From positions 2,825,765 to 2,889,764 of the forward strand of contig CAJINV010000012.1 in the NCBI GenBank assembly GCA_905178155.1: a stretch of DNA of 64,000 nt, in the 5' to 3' direction. Shown one piece after another: positions 62,501 to 64,000 of this stretch. Under the pieces are notes generated by a model, which did no database searches, was not told the DNA's origin, and was given only the letters and a program-made list of their open reading frames with translations. Every line of letters begins with the position of its first letter. Within the stretch, counting starts at the first letter, position 1. Source of the stretch: Amoebophrya sp. A120. Taxonomy: Eukaryota; Sar; Dinophyceae; Syndiniales; Amoebophryaceae. The position numbers and the translations under genes are program-made.

Positions 62501-64000
62501 GTGCTGCCAGAGTACCATGACAAGAGCAGTCTTCTTTGCCCAAACAGCATGACAGACTGGATTTTAGTGCTTCCGAAATTTGTCATGCGCCACTTGGAAA
62601 CTGAGGCTCCGACTGGTGTCGATTTTATGCATCACAGGTTTTTCGATTTTGTCAATTTCGATTCTGACACTCCCATAACAATGCGAGTAGATTTATGCCG
62701 TGGATCAACCCGGACAGGAATCCCTCCTGCTCCAACACCGTGCTGATGCACAAATGCTCTATTCAGGAACAAAAGTGTGTAAGTGTAACTTTCTTTGAGG
62801 AACAGCATCACAAATATGCTCTACATGACAGAGAAACCTTGTCATGCATGGTTTGTATAGGGAAAACACCCATGAAAAGAGGACTTGATGGCTGTCTGGC
62901 ATGACAGGTGTAACTCTGTTGCATCTTCTGCAGCACAAATTTACACTTACACAGTTTTTTTCTTGCATATGCTCCCCGAAGCACTTGTCCGCTTTCTCCG
63001 GCGCTTTGTTCCACAGAGAAGAAAACGCCGCGACGTAGCACATGTCCTCCTTCAACACCGGGCAGGCGAGGCAGTTGAAGGATTTGAGTAACAGCGTGAA
63101 GATCTGCGTCGCGAACTTAAATTTCTGCTTCTGGTTCCCGTTCTCATCCAGCAAAGCCATCTTCAAACCGCTCTTCGCAAGCTTCACCTGTTCCTCGTCG
63201 CCCATTTTTGTTTCGGAGGAAAAATCGCCGAGTAACTTTTTCACTTCCTCGTCCACGGCGAAAATGCTGGAGTCTAACAACTGCCCCACCGCGGAAATTT
63301 TCACGGGTCGATTCAACTCCAGTAACAGCCAGAACACGTTCAACCCGCACCCGGGCGTGGAATACCCGACTGTCCTCGCTTGCTGGATCTGCATGGTTAA
63401 CCGGGCGTCTAAGTTCTGGTGGAAGGGGATGTCCGAGTTGGACAAGGTGTCGATGAAGTGGTTTATCAGATACAAAAATGTCTGGGTCTGGAAACTTGTG
63501 ATGCTAAAAGTGAATCGTAGACGGACTGCAATACGCAGCTATGCATGACAAATTTTTTGGCTCCCATGTCTTACGTATTCCGCATGGCAAACTGCGTTTT
63601 TGCATGACAGGTAAGAGGGCCTTTTCGTGCTTATGCAACACAGATTCTCGAGTCATGCCAGGCAAGCATGACAAACTTGCATTCTTCTAGTAGACCCAGA
63701 CACTTTTGCATTTGATATGGTTCTCCTGCCCGCCCTCGTGAATCTGGTTCGCGCCCTTTGCGCGGTCGTCATTTCCCTTCAACATCTCGGCGAGCCAGTG
63801 AACGACCGCTTCCCGGCAGTCCTCGCCGGAACGCAGCTATCAACTGCAAAAGCATCGTACTTGTCCTAAAGTTGCAAACATGCATGACAAATCTTCTTCC
63901 TAAGGGAAAAGAGCATTGGAGATTCCTTTTCTACTAATGCTGAGGGAATTTGTGATGCTATTTCTACTAGTACGTTAGACTTTTGCACTTCATAGTAGCA
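59549..64000 (-). CDS. UFD2: UFD2/UBE4-type E4 ubiquitin ligase, C-terminal part
   Basis: The gene enters from the right edge and ends with TAG at 59549-59551. Exons encode a Ufd2-core-like helical region with GYSTPGCGLNVFWLLLELNR, LPACLVENLVAILEYFRDV and a KNPSTRGKVVNIISFL motif. They end in a clear U-box: MYDIVMNDPVELPSGNIVNR, then DPFTKASF and ELRKKIYQFF. U-box E4 enzymes extend ubiquitin chains, working with an E2 and the Cdc48/p97 machinery; this is family knowledge. The last residues GDVNMDGTTPR follow the U-box. Seven introners and at least two ordinary introns are removed, and the frame holds throughout. One intron (about 61.51-61.59 kb) has unresolved ends. The N-terminal half lies outside the window. 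Confidence 0.85.
59631..59897. mobile_element. Introner, family A, at the end of the U-box exon
   Basis: The flanking repeat CCACC is identical. Read on the minus strand, this one could also be cut as GTATC..GATAG (GT-AG), leaving one extra Val codon; exact removal gives FFTVEHGY. Confidence 0.9.
60075..60184 (-). other. Non-canonical intron without clear inverted ends
   Basis: The U-box reads through only if this piece is removed between two GAC copies, giving MYD joined to IVMNDP. Its ends are TTTTTG and TATCAGG on the minus strand. It contains two TTTGT/GCATG-type motifs like those in introners, so it may be a degraded one. Confidence 0.6.
60413..60555 (-). other. Ordinary GT-AG intron
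   Basis: On the minus strand it begins GTACAGAAAG and ends TTAAAACAG, 143 bases. Removal joins ARTERDK to VIHHVIND in the E4 ligase. No inverted ends. Confidence 0.8.
60695..60804 (-). other. Ordinary GT-AG intron
   Basis: On the minus strand it begins GTATTTGATAC and ends CTCTCACAG, 110 bases. Removal joins NACMDR to LVGPKSM in the E4 ligase. Confidence 0.82.
60858..61007. mobile_element. Introner, family B
   Basis: The flanking repeat ACGGA is identical. Only 19 bases separate it from the next introner. Confidence 0.9.
61027..61330. mobile_element. Introner, family G
   Basis: The flanking repeat CACGA is identical. With its neighbour removed the protein reads TPEIVTKKSVVLQQ. Confidence 0.9.
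62372..62677. mobile_element. Introner, family D
   Basis: Flanks are ACAGT and ACAAT. Removal joins GINLLAL to YLLAAAYP. Confidence 0.88.
62760..62970. mobile_element. Introner, family K
   Basis: The flanking repeat TGCTC is identical; arms share GTGTAAGTGTAA. Confidence 0.87.
63464..63718. mobile_element. Introner, family A
   Basis: The flanking repeat TGGTT is identical. Removal joins IHEGGQEN to the HFIDTLSNSD stretch. Confidence 0.9.
63838..63994. mobile_element. Introner, family B
   Basis: Flanks are GCAGC and GTAGC. The right arm has a small change (GTACGTTAGACTTTTGC). Confidence 0.83.

Noticed and set aside
67-63994. Many short frames containing CKNVWVWK or similar
   Set aside because: This peptide is the translation of the family A TIR and recurs at each copy in unrelated contexts, so it is an artefact.
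1-64000. CRISPR-like repeated arrays
   Set aside because: The repeats are paired inverted ends of separate elements at irregular spacing inside eukaryotic-style exons, not direct repeats with spacers.
1-64000. Dinoflagellate spliced-leader relics
   Set aside because: I looked for the conserved leader near gene starts and at the 5' side of the retrocopy and saw no convincing match.

Overview
The window looks like nuclear DNA of a protist. The best guess is a parasitic dinoflagellate of the Amoebophrya (Syndiniales) type. The reasons are that every convincing gene lies on the minus strand, most introns lack ordinary GT-AG ends, and most introns are inverted-repeat elements of the 'introner' kind known from Amoebophrya and some other dinoflagellates. 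The species call is inference (about 0.6); the intron structure is read directly from the sequence.

Layout by coordinate. 1-773: 5' part of a cysteine-rich gene that runs off the left edge. 774-2389: no gene seen. 2390-46048: one giant gene of roughly 7,000 codons, cut by 77 introners; about half of its length is introner DNA. It encodes a signal or anchor segment, a long array of discoidin (F5/8 type C)-like modules, then many membrane-spanning segments with long disordered and charged stretches between them. 46049-49473: no gene seen; this includes a GC-rich block at about 46.7-48.2 kb. 49474-54932: a low-complexity, Ser/Thr/Asn-rich protein gene with six introners. 54933-56355: no gene seen. 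56356-58365: a single-pass membrane protein gene with four introners and one ordinary intron. 58366-59548: no gene seen. 59549-64000: 3' part of a UFD2/UBE4-type E4 ubiquitin ligase gene ending in a U-box, with seven introners plus ordinary GT-AG introns.

The main system is the introners: 95 elements by my hand count. Each has terminal inverted repeats (TIRs), nearly always beginning TAT and ending ATA, and each is flanked by a short direct repeat, normally 5 bp. By eye 68 flanking pairs are identical, 23 differ at one base and 4 are poor. Removing the element plus one copy of the repeat restores an open frame at every junction I translated. Families by TIR start: A TATCAAATGCAAAAATGTCT (37 copies, with variants starting TATGAATTGC, TATGGATTGC, TATGCATTGC); B TATGCATTGCAAAAGTATCG (14, about 150 bp); C TATCCTGAGCAAAAACGTCC (12, about 280 bp); D TATGGAAGCGTCAGGATCGA (6, about 306 bp); E TATAACCCGCTCAGGTGTTA (4); F TATCACAGGAAAAAAGTGTT (3); G TATTACAGTGAAAAATGCCC (3); H TATGGGGCTCTCAAACGTTA (2); I TATGAGAGTGCACAACTCCC (3); J TATCGTAAGGAAAAATCCCT (2); K TATGCAAGAAAAAAACTGTG (2); L TATCACAGTAAATTTCCCGT (2); and singletons M, N and O, one G/J mixture and one unassigned. 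Flanking duplications are quoted on the plus strand. Although their TIRs are unrelated, all families share one internal motif: TTTGT, one variable base, (A or T)TGC, and its reverse complement, repeated several times per element.

Several introners carry later insertions: a poly(A)-tailed retrocopy, a 724-bp hairpin-rich piece, and 153-bp and 88-bp pieces. In one place two introners sit at overlapping target sites.
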